Positions 43,143-52,996 of a stretch of DNA of 64,000 bases are shown here, one piece after another. The stretch comes from CAMBDS01 sp964355675 (lineage in GTDB: Bacteria; Electryoneota; AABM5-125-24; Hatepunaeales; Hatepunaeaceae). Below the pieces are notes generated by a model. It did not search any database. It worked only from the letters and a program-made list of their open reading frames with translations, and was not told the DNA's origin. The position numbers were made by a program, and so were the translations under genes. The DNA is taken from positions 62,001-126,000 of the forward strand of contig CAYHEC010000005.1 in assembly GCA_964355675.1 (NCBI GenBank), read 5' to 3'. The first letter of the stretch is position 1. Every line of letters starts with the position of its first letter.

Positions 43143-44428
43143 TACCGGGTTCCTCCCAAAATACCTTTAAGCCAGAGATCGCCGAGGGAGTAGTCATCCA
43201 ACCAGTCACTGAGCCGTTTTTTTTCGAGCCGTACTAACTTCGTACCCCCTGATTCACCTCGCTCGCAAGTAACAATATCTTCCGGATCGAGATAGCTAAG
43301 CAGTTCAGCGGAGTGAGTGGTGATAATTATCTGCGTGCGCTCTGAGGCCTCTTTAATGGCTTTGGCGAGGACAGGGATTACTTCAGGGTGCAGGCCATTT
43401 TCGGGCTCCTCGAGGCAGAGTAAAGGCGGTGGATTGTCCTGATACAACACAGACAATGTGGCAATAAAGCGGAGGAGTCCGTCTGACATGCGCATCTGTA
43501 ATACGGTCTGCAGAAGGTTTTTTTCTGTAATTGTTATAAAGACTCGACCACCTCTAATCGTTGTACCTATTCGGATGATGTTCGGGTATACTTCAGCTAC
43601 TTTTGGCAGAATGAAGCGTTCAACGATAGTTTGGTCGTTCAGCACTGCTAAGTGTGATGCCAAATTGGCAGCATCTCTAGCAAGTTGCTCCTGAGGAACT
43701 CCAGCTTCGTTAGGTGTTTGTAGAATAAGCGTACCGAACACTGGGAAGAAGCTTACGTTCTCAACTCGATTTAGAACATTGGTGATTAACCACATTATGT
43801 TATGATAGGAATTACCAAGCAGAGTGCGACTTCGATCTTGGAAATTATTCTTTGGGATAGATGTAACTTGGCCATTAATGATACAAGGTGTAAGGCTATT
43901 AACCGTCGCATCGCCGAATAACCTTGCCGATTGGATCTCGAACGAAGCCGAATGTAACTCATCCATCCATTCACTTGGCGGATAAGAAAGGTAATATAAC
44001 GGCTCGTCATCTTTTTTATTTTTAACCCAATCCGCATTAAACTCTCGAGGAATCTCTCCCGAGAACACTCCTAGTTCTTCCTGATGGAGAACGACTCTAT
44101 TCTGATCATATCCAAATTGCATATCATAATTCAGTCCAATTCTCGGATATTTCGGTTCTAGATTCTCAAAATGCATTGTTGAGCTAATATGTACAAGCTT
44201 CGAATTTGACCCTTTCCATCGTGCCTCTGACCAGCCACCCAATCGGTCAAGCCCTCGCTTTAGATCATACGATGCTGACATTAAAAACTGAATTGCTGCC
44301 ACAAAATTACTCTTCCCGCTCGCATTCGCCCCAATCAGCACATTCAGCGGCTTGAGTTCAAAGTCGATCCCCTCCTCATCGAATGACAGCAGGTTCTTGA
44401 TCTTGATTCGTTCGATAAAGACGCTCAT
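43139..44428 (-). CDS. AAA-family ATPase (RecF/OLD-like)
   Basis: A 429-residue ABC-type ATPase. It starts IERIKIKNLLSFDEEG, with Walker A GANASGKSNFVAA (about 32-44), a long insertion domain, then LLCLEEPENGLHPEV (Walker B) and the switch region IIITTHSAELLSYLDPEDIV. There is no fused TOPRIM domain; that role may be filled by the DUF4276 protein encoded next. GGGAGAAAGT precedes the ATG. It lies 33 bases after the LeuC-like gene, separated by a polypurine tract. Likely a two-gene defence or DNA-processing module. Confidence 0.85.
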   Translation of the reverse strand: MSVFIERIKIKNLLSFDEEGIDFELKPLNVLIGANASGKSNFVAAIQFLMSASYDLKRGLDRLGGWSEARWKGSNSKLVHISSTMHFENLEPKYPRIGLNYDMQFGYDQNRVVLHQEELGVFSGEIPREFNADWVKNKKDDEPLYYLSYPPSEWMDELHSASFEIQSARLFGDATVNSLTPCIINGQVTSIPKNNFQDRSRTLLGNSYHNIMWLITNVLNRVENVSFFPVFGTLILQTPNEAGVPQEQLARDAANLASHLAVLNDQTIVERFILPKVAEVYPNIIRIGTTIRGGRVFITITEKNLLQTVLQMRMSDGLLRFIATLSVLYQDNPPPLLCLEEPENGLHPEVIPVLAKAIKEASERTQIIITTHSAELLSYLDPEDIVTCERGESGGTKLVRLEKKRLSDWLDDYSLGDLWLKGILGGTRY

Positions 44429-44461
44429 GATACTTTCTCCCTTTCTTCCTTTCTTCCTTCT

Positions 44462-45709
44462 TCAATCCTCATTACAAATCTCCCCACGCAACGCCGTCCA
44501 TGCCGCCGTCCGTGGACTCGCAAGGTAGGTGTCCCCCAACCCCTGTTTACCGCGGAAGTTACGGTTTGAGGTCGAGACCTGCACCTCGCCCTTGCCGGTC
44601 ATGCCTACCTGCCCGGAAGCGCACCCCCCGCACCCGGCTTGCGTCACAATAGCCCCCGCCCGGACGAGATCTGCCAGTGTCCCGTCTTCCATGATCTTCA
44701 GATAGACTTCCCGCGTCGAAGGAACCATCTTCAGCATCACTCCCGGCGCGACATGGTTGCCCTTCAGAATTGTTCTGACCGCCTGAAAGTCCTCCCAGCG
44801 TCCATTCGTACACGACCCGACGAAGACCGAGTCAACTTTGACGCCTTTGAACTCTGCCACCGCTTTGGCTCCGTTCGGTGTTCCCGGCAGTGAGGCAAGG
44901 GGTGGCAGTCCCGAAATATCGAGCTTTAGTTCCGCTTCGTACTCCGCATCTGGATCGGCAAAGGGCTGGGGACTGGTAGAACGGGCGTTCCGACCATTTG
45001 TGGCAAAGAATTCCGTCACACTGTCAGAAGGTGGCAAGAAAAACGAAATCGCCCCAGCCTCAGTTGCCATCGAGGCAACCGTTATCCTACCTGAAAAATC
45101 GAGCGCTTCGATAGTGTCGCCGTACAGCTCGACAGCCTTGCCGAGCGCGGTGTCGGTACCAAGCTCGCGCATCAGGAAAAGCGCTATGTCCTTGGGAGTT
45201 GCTCTTCCTTCGGGACAGCCGACCAACTCAACACGGATCGTCGGTGGGACGTCGAACCATGTCCTGCCTGACTTGAAAATATAGGCAACGTCGAGATCCC
45301 CCATGCCCTGCCCGAAGGCTCCGACTGCGCCAAGGATATTGAAGTGGCTGTCAGTACCGACGGCGGTCATTCCGGGCCGAACCAAGCCCTCTTCCAAAGC
45401 GACGTGGGTACCAACTCCCCGATCGACGTCGAATAGCGTTGCACCATGTTTGCGGGCAAAAACACGGCATTTCTGCTGATTATCGGCATAGCCGGTAGTG
45501 TTTGCCGGAGCATTGGTATCAAAGGTGAAAAACGTCAGCGCCGGATCGGCGACGGGTTTGGCTCCACCGTGCGCAACGAGGTTATCGACGACATTAGGGC
45601 CTCCGAAGTCACGCGCCGAACGGTAATCGATGTTCATCCAGACAACTTCGCCAGCCTTGACCCTTGATTGGGCGGTATGGGCGGCGATGATTTTTTCTAT
45701 TAAGGTCAT
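44462..45709 (-). CDS. leuC: 3-isopropylmalate dehydratase large subunit-like (aconitase family)
   Basis: A 415-residue aconitase-family protein of the short LeuC/HacA type. The cluster-binding cysteines are visible in FVGSCTNGR and QAGCGGCASGQVG; VGTDSHFNILGAVGAFGQGMG is the substrate-binding block. With a small subunit (LeuD) it would isomerise 2- to 3-isopropylmalate, or act on homoaconitate or methylmalate-type substrates. No leuD, leuA or leuB is adjacent. Base composition looks richer in GC than the next genes. It is the first gene of the long minus-strand run. Confidence 0.85.
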   Translation of the reverse strand: MTLIEKIIAAHTAQSRVKAGEVVWMNIDYRSARDFGGPNVVDNLVAHGGAKPVADPALTFFTFDTNAPANTTGYADNQQKCRVFARKHGATLFDVDRGVGTHVALEEGLVRPGMTAVGTDSHFNILGAVGAFGQGMGDLDVAYIFKSGRTWFDVPPTIRVELVGCPEGRATPKDIALFLMRELGTDTALGKAVELYGDTIEALDFSGRITVASMATEAGAISFFLPPSDSVTEFFATNGRNARSTSPQPFADPDAEYEAELKLDISGLPPLASLPGTPNGAKAVAEFKGVKVDSVFVGSCTNGRWEDFQAVRTILKGNHVAPGVMLKMVPSTREVYLKIMEDGTLADLVRAGAIVTQAGCGGCASGQVGMTGKGEVQVSTSNRNFRGKQGLGDTYLASPRTAAWTALRGEICNED

Positions 45710-45839
45710 AAGCAGTTTGTTTGGACAGATTCCAAGTATAATGACTTATCCAAATTTGAATAGAAACTAAATATATATCAAAAATGACGAATGTAAAAGA
45801 GGAAATCAATACTCGTCGAAATTGTTCGTATCATAAGGT

Positions 45840-46919
45840 ATGCTGACTCACGAAAACCATGAATTAACTATGCCGACACCAAACAGATTTGCAAATTTGA
45901 TTTCCGCGTGGTTCGATCCAACCTTACGGGATCTTCCCTGGCGAAAAAGTCACGATCCTTACGCAATCTGGATCGCTGAGGTGATGCTCCAACAGACGAC
46001 CGTCTTCTTTGCCGCCACCAGGTTTTTAAGGTGGATGGAACATTACCCGACGTTGGAATCTCTTGCCGAGGCTGATGAACGGGAAGTCTTGATCGAATGG
46101 GAAGGACTTGGGTATTATAGTCGGGCGCGAAATGTTCGAATTGCCGCTCAACAAATTTTGGAGAAATTCGGCGGAAAACTCCCTGCAAATTATGATGATC
46201 TAACAGCTCTGCCCGGTATCGGAGATTATACTGCTAATGCAATTCTCGCCTTAGCCTTTGACCAGACTGCCCCGGCGATGGACGTGAATATACGCCGTGT
46301 ATTGAGTCGAGTAATTGCTCTAAATGATGTTTCGCTGAAACGTCAGGATTTCCTCCGCGAATTTCTTACGCAAGCTCTTAAAACCACTGCACCGCGTTCG
46401 TTGATTGAAGCGCTGATGGAGCTCGGGCAAACAGTCTGTGTGATTCGCACCCCGTCGTGCAAGGTTTGTCCACTGAATGAGGTCTGTGCCAGCGCGACGG
46501 TTGATTTTAAGAATGCTCCCTCTGTTGCCAAAGCAAAAATCATGAATCGCCGGGAGGAGTTTGCCATCATTGCCGAATTGAATGGAAGCATTCTTGTTAC
46601 CTCAAGTCAAAAAAAACTATTTCGAGGCATGCACCTTTTGCCAGCTATTCCAGCAACCGACGATTGGGATTCGATGATCAGAGCGTGGGCAGAGAAACAC
46701 GGTTTTGAAGTAAACAAATTACAAATTATGCAAAGCTTAACTCATCGATACACTTCGAATATTGTCAAGCTATCGCCAGTATTGGTTGAAATTGTTGGAA
46801 TGACTGAGAAACTAATTGATGGATTTTCCTGGATATTGCGGGAAGAACTTAATTCATATCCGATGCCGTCGGCTCACCGGAAACTTATTGAACTTTCAGC
46901 GACGGTCACTGTTGATTGA
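45840..46919 (+). CDS. mutY: A/G-specific adenine glycosylase
   Basis: A 359-residue MutY, removing adenine mispaired with 8-oxoguanine. It has the catalytic Glu in WIAEVMLQQTTV, the helix-hairpin-helix LPGIGDYTANAILALA, the Asp in MDVNIRRVL, and the cluster ligands CVIRTPSCKVCPLNEVC (C-x6-C-x2-C-x5-C). The C-terminal NUDIX-like 8-oxoG recognition domain follows (about 240-355). A second ATG at 45870 could be the true start. It is divergent from the LeuC-like gene. Confidence 0.95.
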   Translation: MLTHENHELTMPTPNRFANLISAWFDPTLRDLPWRKSHDPYAIWIAEVMLQQTTVFFAATRFLRWMEHYPTLESLAEADEREVLIEWEGLGYYSRARNVRIAAQQILEKFGGKLPANYDDLTALPGIGDYTANAILALAFDQTAPAMDVNIRRVLSRVIALNDVSLKRQDFLREFLTQALKTTAPRSLIEALMELGQTVCVIRTPSCKVCPLNEVCASATVDFKNAPSVAKAKIMNRREEFAIIAELNGSILVTSSQKKLFRGMHLLPAIPATDDWDSMIRAWAEKHGFEVNKLQIMQSLTHRYTSNIVKLSPVLVEIVGMTEKLIDGFSWILREELNSYPMPSAHRKLIELSATVTVD

Positions 46920-47022
46920 AATATTTCAGGCGCTGTAATAAAAAAATTCTCACTAAGCAACCAAACTATTGACTTTCAATCAAAAAGAATTTAGTTTGAA
47001 TTTGTAATTACCGGAAAAACAA

Positions 47023-47682
47023 ATGCTGAAGACTTTTCTGATTTTTCTATCTCTTTTTCTGACCGTTTCCATCGGTCATGCTGGAGATATTATAGGGGTA
47101 ATTAGGATCGATCTAAAGACTCCTGATCCTCAAGCCCCAATCAGCCCGTTCGCTCATAGTCGTGGCGAAATGCAATCGAGAGCTTTAATGCCAGAAGCCT
47201 TGCAATCGTTAGTCTATCTTTCCGATTCACCTCTGCTTCCTGCGAGTATTCCGCCATTGAAACATCCTGTAATGGATCAGCGTAATTTAGTGATAATCCC
47301 GCACATACTTCCTGTTATTATTGGTACGACAGTAGATTTCCCGAATTCCGACGCATTATATCACAATCTGTTCAGCCTCTCTCCTGCCCGTAAATTCGAT
47401 CTTGGTCGTTACCCTAAAGGAAGCTCCAAATCAGTCGCGTTTAAGAACATAGGAGAGGTACACATATTTTGTGACATCCATCCGACAATGAGCGCTGTTG
47501 TTTTAGTTTTACCGAATCATTTCTATTCCATGACCGATTCGAATGGCAATTTCCGAATTAACGACATTCCAGCCGGAACCTATACAATCAATGCCTGGCA
47601 TGAACAGCTCAAGGATGTGTCACAAACAGTGATTGTTCCGGAAAACGGTATCGTAGATATTATATTGAATTTACAGGATTAG
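47023..47682 (+). CDS. Exported cupredoxin-type protein with regulatory-like domain
   Basis: A 219-residue protein: signal peptide (FLIFLSLFLTVSIGHAG), then a plastocyanin/MauL-like cupredoxin domain with the type-1 copper ligands His114 (YHNLF), Cys150, His153 and Met156 (FCDIHPTM). A short carboxypeptidase-regulatory-like beta domain follows (DSNGNFRINDIPAGTYTINA). Proteins of this kind bind copper in the periplasm and may carry electrons. It is the first of three plus-strand genes, 11 bases before a histidine kinase. Confidence 0.85.
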   Translation: MLKTFLIFLSLFLTVSIGHAGDIIGVIRIDLKTPDPQAPISPFAHSRGEMQSRALMPEALQSLVYLSDSPLLPASIPPLKHPVMDQRNLVIIPHILPVIIGTTVDFPNSDALYHNLFSLSPARKFDLGRYPKGSSKSVAFKNIGEVHIFCDIHPTMSAVVLVLPNHFYSMTDSNGNFRINDIPAGTYTINAWHEQLKDVSQTVIVPENGIVDIILNLQD

Positions 47683-47693
47683 AATAATTTCAC

Positions 47694-49481
47694 GTGAGCT
47701 TCCGAACCAGACTTTTTCTGTTCATGGCGTCGGTGATTGCCGTCATCGAAATAGTTTCCATGGTTGTTGTGGATTACCGTTTCCGACGCGACTCTGAACT
47801 TCAAGTCAAGAGAGAACTTGCGGTAGCGCACAGACGCGTCGATGACTTTCAAACATTAAGTCTTGAAAATCTCGTTACATTTTCATCATTTATCGCCGAG
47901 GATCCGCGGCTCCGTGGGAGTATTACAACCGGCGACAGAATTACTATCATCCGCGCACTCGCGGAACTTTCTGCCAATTACTCTCGAGATCTATTTTGGC
48001 TGTTATCTCCACGCGGGATTGTGATCGAACGTGTTGAATCACCTGAACAATGGGGCGATACACTTTCCGATATGTCGGTAATTTACGACGCGATGAACGG
48101 ATTCGACTCGGGTGATATATGGATCAAGGATAACAAACTCTACCAAGTCGCCGCAGTTCCGATCAGATCCGGTGGAATAACTATCGGTATCTTATTATTT
48201 GGCGAAGAATTCGACCATCATTTTACTTATCGCTTCACCCAACTTGCAGGTCTTCATCTGGCATTTATTGCTAAAGATAGCCTTCTATCGACATCAGAAA
48301 CAGGAGAAAGACGGTTAAAACTTGGATCCAAGCTTGCCACGATGCACAAATCGGGCTTATTGTCAAATGACATCGCGCCACATCTTCCAATCAAAGCCGA
48401 TAAAGAGTTAAAATCTTTTGCTCCAATAATCAGGTTTGAGGTGGAGAATGAACCATTTGGCGGCGCTCTTTTCGAGCTATGTGACGTTGCGGGGCATCAA
48501 CTGGCCATTGGCACAATTTATCGTTCTCTGATGCCAGAACAAAAACAGCTTAAGCGAATTCAATTTGGGCTCTTCATAGTAGATATAATTGCGATATTGA
48601 TGACATTTGTTGCCGCCTATTTTATCTCACGAAGGGTTACGGGACCGATCGAACGACTGGTTGCCGCATCTGCAAGGCTTGGTTCGGGAGATTTGAATAC
48701 TCTGATCAAACCAGAAGGTAAAGATGAAATCGGTGCCTTGGCAGGAGAGTTAGAGGATATGCGCGCCTCGCTGGTTAAAGCTCGTGAAGAACTGATCCAA
48801 TCGGAACGATTGACGACGATTGGCAGAATGGCATCCTCGATTATTCACGACTTTAGACAGCCAATTTCAGTAATCTATGGTTACCTTGACCTCCTCACCA
48901 TGCCAGGCACAGCGCAAGATAAAGTCGAGAAATATAAAGAAAGCGTTTTTAAACAATTCGACCGTATGCTCGGTATGATAAATGAGTTACTTGAATTTGC
49001 CCGTGGTGAAGTGACACTCAAAAAAAGCAAGGTCAACGGCAAACGATTCATTCAAGATATTGTTCTTGGCTTCGAGTATCTGGCAAATCGACAAAATGTA
49101 AGAATTTTATTTGACGCTGAATGGGAGGGCGACTTTTTTATAGACGCCGGAAGAATTCAACGTGGGATCGAAAACATTCTTCAAAACGGTTTGCAGGTAC
49201 TTAATAAGGGTGGTCAAATAACAATTTCACTTAAACTCATTAATGAAATGGTTCTGATTTCGATATCAGACAACGGTCCCGGAATTCCGCCTGAAATTCA
49301 AGAAAAACTTTTCGAACCGTTCGTAACATTCGGCAAATCAGAAGGAACCGGACTCGGACTTGCCGTTGCTCAACGCGTTGTCAAGCAACACGGCGGTTTG
49401 ATCGCCATTGAAAGCACGTCTAATTCGGGAGCCACCTTTAATATCTGGCTACCTGGAGGCAATCCTGATTGTTCAGCATAA
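47694..49481 (+). CDS. Membrane sensor histidine kinase
   Basis: A 595-residue kinase starting with GTG. TM1 (about 5-25), a periplasmic sensor region of about 260 residues (Cache-like), TM2 (FGLFIVDIIAILMTFVAAYF), HAMP (RRVTGPIERLVAASARLGSG), then HisKA with the phosphoacceptor in SSIIHDFRQPISVIYGYLDL (H385), and HATPase (N box ENILQNGLQVL, G1 DNGPGIPPE, G2 GTGLGLAVAQRV). No response regulator is adjacent, so its partner is elsewhere. Between a cupredoxin and a porin-like protein, it may sense copper, redox or an envelope signal; this is inference. Confidence 0.9.
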   Translation: MSFRTRLFLFMASVIAVIEIVSMVVVDYRFRRDSELQVKRELAVAHRRVDDFQTLSLENLVTFSSFIAEDPRLRGSITTGDRITIIRALAELSANYSRDLFWLLSPRGIVIERVESPEQWGDTLSDMSVIYDAMNGFDSGDIWIKDNKLYQVAAVPIRSGGITIGILLFGEEFDHHFTYRFTQLAGLHLAFIAKDSLLSTSETGERRLKLGSKLATMHKSGLLSNDIAPHLPIKADKELKSFAPIIRFEVENEPFGGALFELCDVAGHQLAIGTIYRSLMPEQKQLKRIQFGLFIVDIIAILMTFVAAYFISRRVTGPIERLVAASARLGSGDLNTLIKPEGKDEIGALAGELEDMRASLVKAREELIQSERLTTIGRMASSIIHDFRQPISVIYGYLDLLTMPGTAQDKVEKYKESVFKQFDRMLGMINELLEFARGEVTLKKSKVNGKRFIQDIVLGFEYLANRQNVRILFDAEWEGDFFIDAGRIQRGIENILQNGLQVLNKGGQITISLKLINEMVLISISDNGPGIPPEIQEKLFEPFVTFGKSEGTGLGLAVAQRVVKQHGGLIAIESTSNSGATFNIWLPGGNPDCSA

Positions 49482-49494
49482 CCTTGGATTTAGA

Positions 49495-50649
49495 ATGAAA
49501 ATTCAAATTTTTCTCATAATTATTACATGTCTCATTTTCACATCGACCACCATCGCAGGAGACTACGGAATTATCTCTGGAGACGGCTTAAAAGTCGCCG
49601 GGGATTTGTGGATAACATTCAGGGCGTTGGAACGAAATGTCAGTCCCAACGCAAACTTCCATAGTGACGACCCTTTTGATGTCATCCGCGTGCGGACTTT
49701 CCTCGTTAAGGACTGGAATCCCAAGACCCATATGACAGTCGAGTTCCTTTGGGATGAAAAAGCCCCACCGCGTGTTCAGGGCGCTTATCTCACGCTGAAG
49801 GAAGTCGTGGGGTCTCTGGGCTTACGAATAGGCAAAATTCCCTCGCCTTTTGGAAATTACAGCACGAGATCGACCTATTTCAACCAGAATCCCCTGATTG
49901 GCGTTCCGGCGATGTGGCACTACCGAACACCATTCAACTCGAACGGTAGCTCGACCAACTCTGGGTTAATTTCTCGTAAGTCGCGTATAAACAGAGGACT
50001 TCCCATTGGGTACGACGCCTGCTGGGATTATGGTATAGAAGGATTTTACGAAAAAGGAATTTGGGAAGGAGCGCTGGCAGGAACTCAGGGCACAATAGGA
50101 AGCATGGGTGCAGTTGACAACCTTGGCTATCAAGTGATCGCAAAGGCAGGCATGAAACCGATAACGGGAATGAGAGCCGGCATTTCTGTTGCAATGGGAC
50201 CTTACATCAGGCCTGATACGGTAGCTGTCCAAGATTCAATCGATATACTCGATTATAATCAAAAAGCAGTGGGATTGTATTGGGAATACTCGGTCGGATA
50301 TTGGCAACTTTTTAGCGAGATTATGCTATCTGTCTATGAACCACCTCGGGTTAAAGGTGGCGATCCAACAAACATCTCCGGATATTTTGAAGCTCGTTGG
50401 AATTTCGCTCCGGGGTGGTATCTGGCAGAAAGACTTGATATTTTTCAGTATAATAAAATCCCTGCAAACAATGACGGCTCCGGCCCCAAGGAGAAGTGGG
50501 GCTATGATTTTAATCGGATCGAAGCGGCGATTGGCTGGCGTCCCATTCGAGAGGGTATCATTAGACTTGATTATCAGGGAACCTACTACGATGATTCCGG
50601 CATGAAGCCACTCCACTTGCTGGCACTGCAATTTGGATATGCTTTTTAA
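49495..50649 (+). CDS. Outer-membrane porin-like beta-barrel protein
   Basis: A 384-residue exported protein. ATG at 49495 is used because a signal peptide (KIQIFLIIITCLIFTSTTIAG) follows; the longer frame overlaps the kinase. The body alternates short amphipathic strands ending in aromatic residues (DLWITFRALERN, HMTVEFLWDEKAP, GLRIGKIPSPFGNYSTRSTY) and the protein ends in a strand with terminal phenylalanine (LLALQFGYAF), the usual signal for barrel insertion. IGKIPSPFGNY is reminiscent of phosphate-selective porin (OprP/O-like) proteins. Third gene of the cupredoxin-kinase-porin run. Confidence 0.75.
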   Translation: MKIQIFLIIITCLIFTSTTIAGDYGIISGDGLKVAGDLWITFRALERNVSPNANFHSDDPFDVIRVRTFLVKDWNPKTHMTVEFLWDEKAPPRVQGAYLTLKEVVGSLGLRIGKIPSPFGNYSTRSTYFNQNPLIGVPAMWHYRTPFNSNGSSTNSGLISRKSRINRGLPIGYDACWDYGIEGFYEKGIWEGALAGTQGTIGSMGAVDNLGYQVIAKAGMKPITGMRAGISVAMGPYIRPDTVAVQDSIDILDYNQKAVGLYWEYSVGYWQLFSEIMLSVYEPPRVKGGDPTNISGYFEARWNFAPGWYLAERLDIFQYNKIPANNDGSGPKEKWGYDFNRIEAAIGWRPIREGIIRLDYQGTYYDDSGMKPLHLLALQFGYAF

Positions 50650-50959
50650 CTAATTACATGACTACTACTGATGTTTGCTCACTGTGAATGGAAAATTCCA
50701 TGCGATTTTCTGAAATCGAGGTCACTTTTTATGTATAAAATATCGAAAAGTCTTGCAGTTTCCTGTAAACTATATTATTTTAATAGGTACGATTATCCCG
50801 GCAAATGATACATTTGTAGGGTCGCAATACTACGAAAACTATCGATATACAAAGACAGGTGCTAAAGGGGTTAGGCTATGTAAATTCAGCTTAACCTTTT
50901 GAACCGCTGAAAATGATAAAGTTACGAAAACACTAACCGCGATCGAAAGGAAAACATCA
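50650..50959. other. Non-coding gap before a sorted surface-protein gene
   Basis: About 310 bases, AT-rich, with no open frame that looks coding. It presumably holds the promoter of the gene at 50960, but I see no convincing -35/-10 pair. Confidence 0.5.
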
Positions 50960-52825
50960 ATGAACTCGAATGCGAAGAAAACTCTTCTCGCGTCGCTTCT
51001 TTTGCCATTTCTGGTTATGCTTATCGCTCAACCTGGATTCGGCATCTGGAACACCCTTCTGAACGACCACTTCGACAACGACCAGTCAGAGCTGGTCACT
51101 CGTTGGCCTTGGAATACTCCCTTCCAAAACCCCAATATTGGTTGGTATTACAATCCCCTCGACCCTTATCCCAATGCCACTGGTGCTCACCGTAGCGATT
51201 ACAGTTGGGGCTGGCAAAATTTCATTTACAACGTCAATGTCGTTGATCGCGCCGAACACCCCGGTTCGATCTGGTGCGCTTATACCAACCGCAATGACAT
51301 CAACAATCCCCGCTGGCCTGAGGACGACGATTACATGAATAATCAATTAGCCTGGGCATGGTGGGGACCAATGGACTTACGGCAGGCAGTATCTGGAATG
51401 GTAAGCTGGTGGATGATCGTCGATCTGGCGAACTATAACTACGATTCGTTATCGGTGGTGATCTTTACTCCACAAAACCTTGCCACAATTCCCGGAAATC
51501 TCGCTTACAACCAGCCAAACTTTCGCACCAACCAACCCTTTGGAGCCATGCGGGATGGTGACGGTGAATTTGCCGGTCTCTCTATTTTTAACTCGACTTC
51601 TGACGGCTGGGTCCAGAGATCGTTTCAGCTTGACGACCTGAGAAGATTGGATGCCGCAGGAGAGATCGTCGATTCTGTCAGTTATCTCGGACGAAACAAT
51701 GTCTGGCTGGGCTTTGTTTGGAATACCAACGGCGCCGGAATAGTTGGTAAAGGCGCTTTTATCGATGACGTTGTGGTCGGACTCGATGATGGTTTGTTCG
51801 ATCTCTCTATCGACAAAATCCAATTTGGATATGCTCACGACGAACAAATCGAATGGAACGATGTACCTCCCTCTTATGGTGAGAACACCCGTTTCCGGCT
51901 TGAATGGCTTGCTGATGGATCGGGAGAGACGCCTGCCTTCAATGTCACTTGCAGTCTTGACGGACGGATCATTTTAGACGAAGAGCGTCAGGTGGTCGCT
52001 GGAACCGGGCAGGCATTCAGCAGTGAAACTCCCGGATTCTGGCACGCGACTGCTGGCGAGCATACGATCCTCTGGACTCTCGATAGAACCAACGCGGTGG
52101 AAGAATCTATCGAGAATAACAATGCTCACGAATTCACCTTCGAAGTTCCTTGGATTCCTCCACCCACGATGACATTCATCCAGCCGGATCATGACATTCT
52201 TATTCCAGTGGATTCCTCGTTCAATATTGTTGTCGCTGTAACAGATTCCAACGAAACCGACACCAGTCTGACAGCCTATTTATTTTGGACTAAGGACACA
52301 TCTGGGTTTGCTGGTCACCCGGAAGTAATGTATGACTGGCACTATATCCTCCATCGCTTCGACCTGCCTCAAGGACGCTGGTCAGTCCCGTTCAACTTCG
52401 AAGAAGCCGAGGCCTCCGGGGAAGTCGATGTCGGCGATAGAGTCTTCGTGGCTGGATTTGTATCAGACCTGGTTCCGGGAAATATCGATTTTGAAATCGC
52501 CTCAGGCCGGATAACCATCGGCGAGCCGGTCTCGGTCAGTGAGTATCCGACACTGCCACTGACAGCTTTTTTGGTTTCAGCCTATCCCAATCCATTCAAT
52601 AGCGATTTACGGATCGATTATAATCTGGTTCGAGCCGGTGAACTCTCGCTGAAGATTTTTGATCTTGCCGGACGCGAAGTTGCCGAACTACTCAGAGGCA
52701 GCGACTACCAATCAGGATGGCATTCCGCAACGTGGAAACCATCCAAAATTGGTGCAGGAGTTTATGTCGTCAGGCTTGGAACATCAAGCGGCGTTATTCT
52801 TCAAAAGGTAGTTTACACTCCTTGA
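50960..52825 (+). CDS. Exported surface protein with CARDB-like and sorting domains
   Basis: A 621-residue protein with ribosome-binding site GAAAGGAAAAC. After the signal peptide comes an aromatic-rich jelly-roll-like region (about 30-270; LLNDHFDNDQ, SGMVSWWMIVDLANYNYDSL), similar in style to MAM/lectin-like domains. A CARDB-like beta-sandwich follows (about 285-385; VEESIENNNAHEFTFEV), then another beta domain and a sorting domain with AYPNPFNSDL (about 545-621). It may bind carbohydrate or protein at the cell surface; no catalytic motif found. A terminator follows. Confidence 0.8.
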   Translation: MNSNAKKTLLASLLLPFLVMLIAQPGFGIWNTLLNDHFDNDQSELVTRWPWNTPFQNPNIGWYYNPLDPYPNATGAHRSDYSWGWQNFIYNVNVVDRAEHPGSIWCAYTNRNDINNPRWPEDDDYMNNQLAWAWWGPMDLRQAVSGMVSWWMIVDLANYNYDSLSVVIFTPQNLATIPGNLAYNQPNFRTNQPFGAMRDGDGEFAGLSIFNSTSDGWVQRSFQLDDLRRLDAAGEIVDSVSYLGRNNVWLGFVWNTNGAGIVGKGAFIDDVVVGLDDGLFDLSIDKIQFGYAHDEQIEWNDVPPSYGENTRFRLEWLADGSGETPAFNVTCSLDGRIILDEERQVVAGTGQAFSSETPGFWHATAGEHTILWTLDRTNAVEESIENNNAHEFTFEVPWIPPPTMTFIQPDHDILIPVDSSFNIVVAVTDSNETDTSLTAYLFWTKDTSGFAGHPEVMYDWHYILHRFDLPQGRWSVPFNFEEAEASGEVDVGDRVFVAGFVSDLVPGNIDFEIASGRITIGEPVSVSEYPTLPLTAFLVSAYPNPFNSDLRIDYNLVRAGELSLKIFDLAGREVAELLRGSDYQSGWHSATWKPSKIGAGVYVVRLGTSSGVILQKVVYTP

Positions 52826-52843
52826 TCGGACAAAGTTGATCTT

Positions 52844-52881
52844 GAGGGCAGGGCGATGTCGAAGCGTCCTGCCCTCTTTTT
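52844..52881 (+). terminator. Rho-independent terminator
   Basis: GAGGGCAGG (52844-52852) pairs with CCTGCCCTC (52868-52876), followed by TTTTT. It lies 18 bases after the stop of the surface-protein gene. Confidence 0.9.
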
Positions 52882-52996
52882 GTATTATATTTATCGTCCT
52901 TTGGAAATAACTACAATTTTAAAATTCTCTTGCCATTTTGAAAAATGTATAATAAATTATGTATATTAATCCGGTCACTTAATAGTGGTACTTGGT

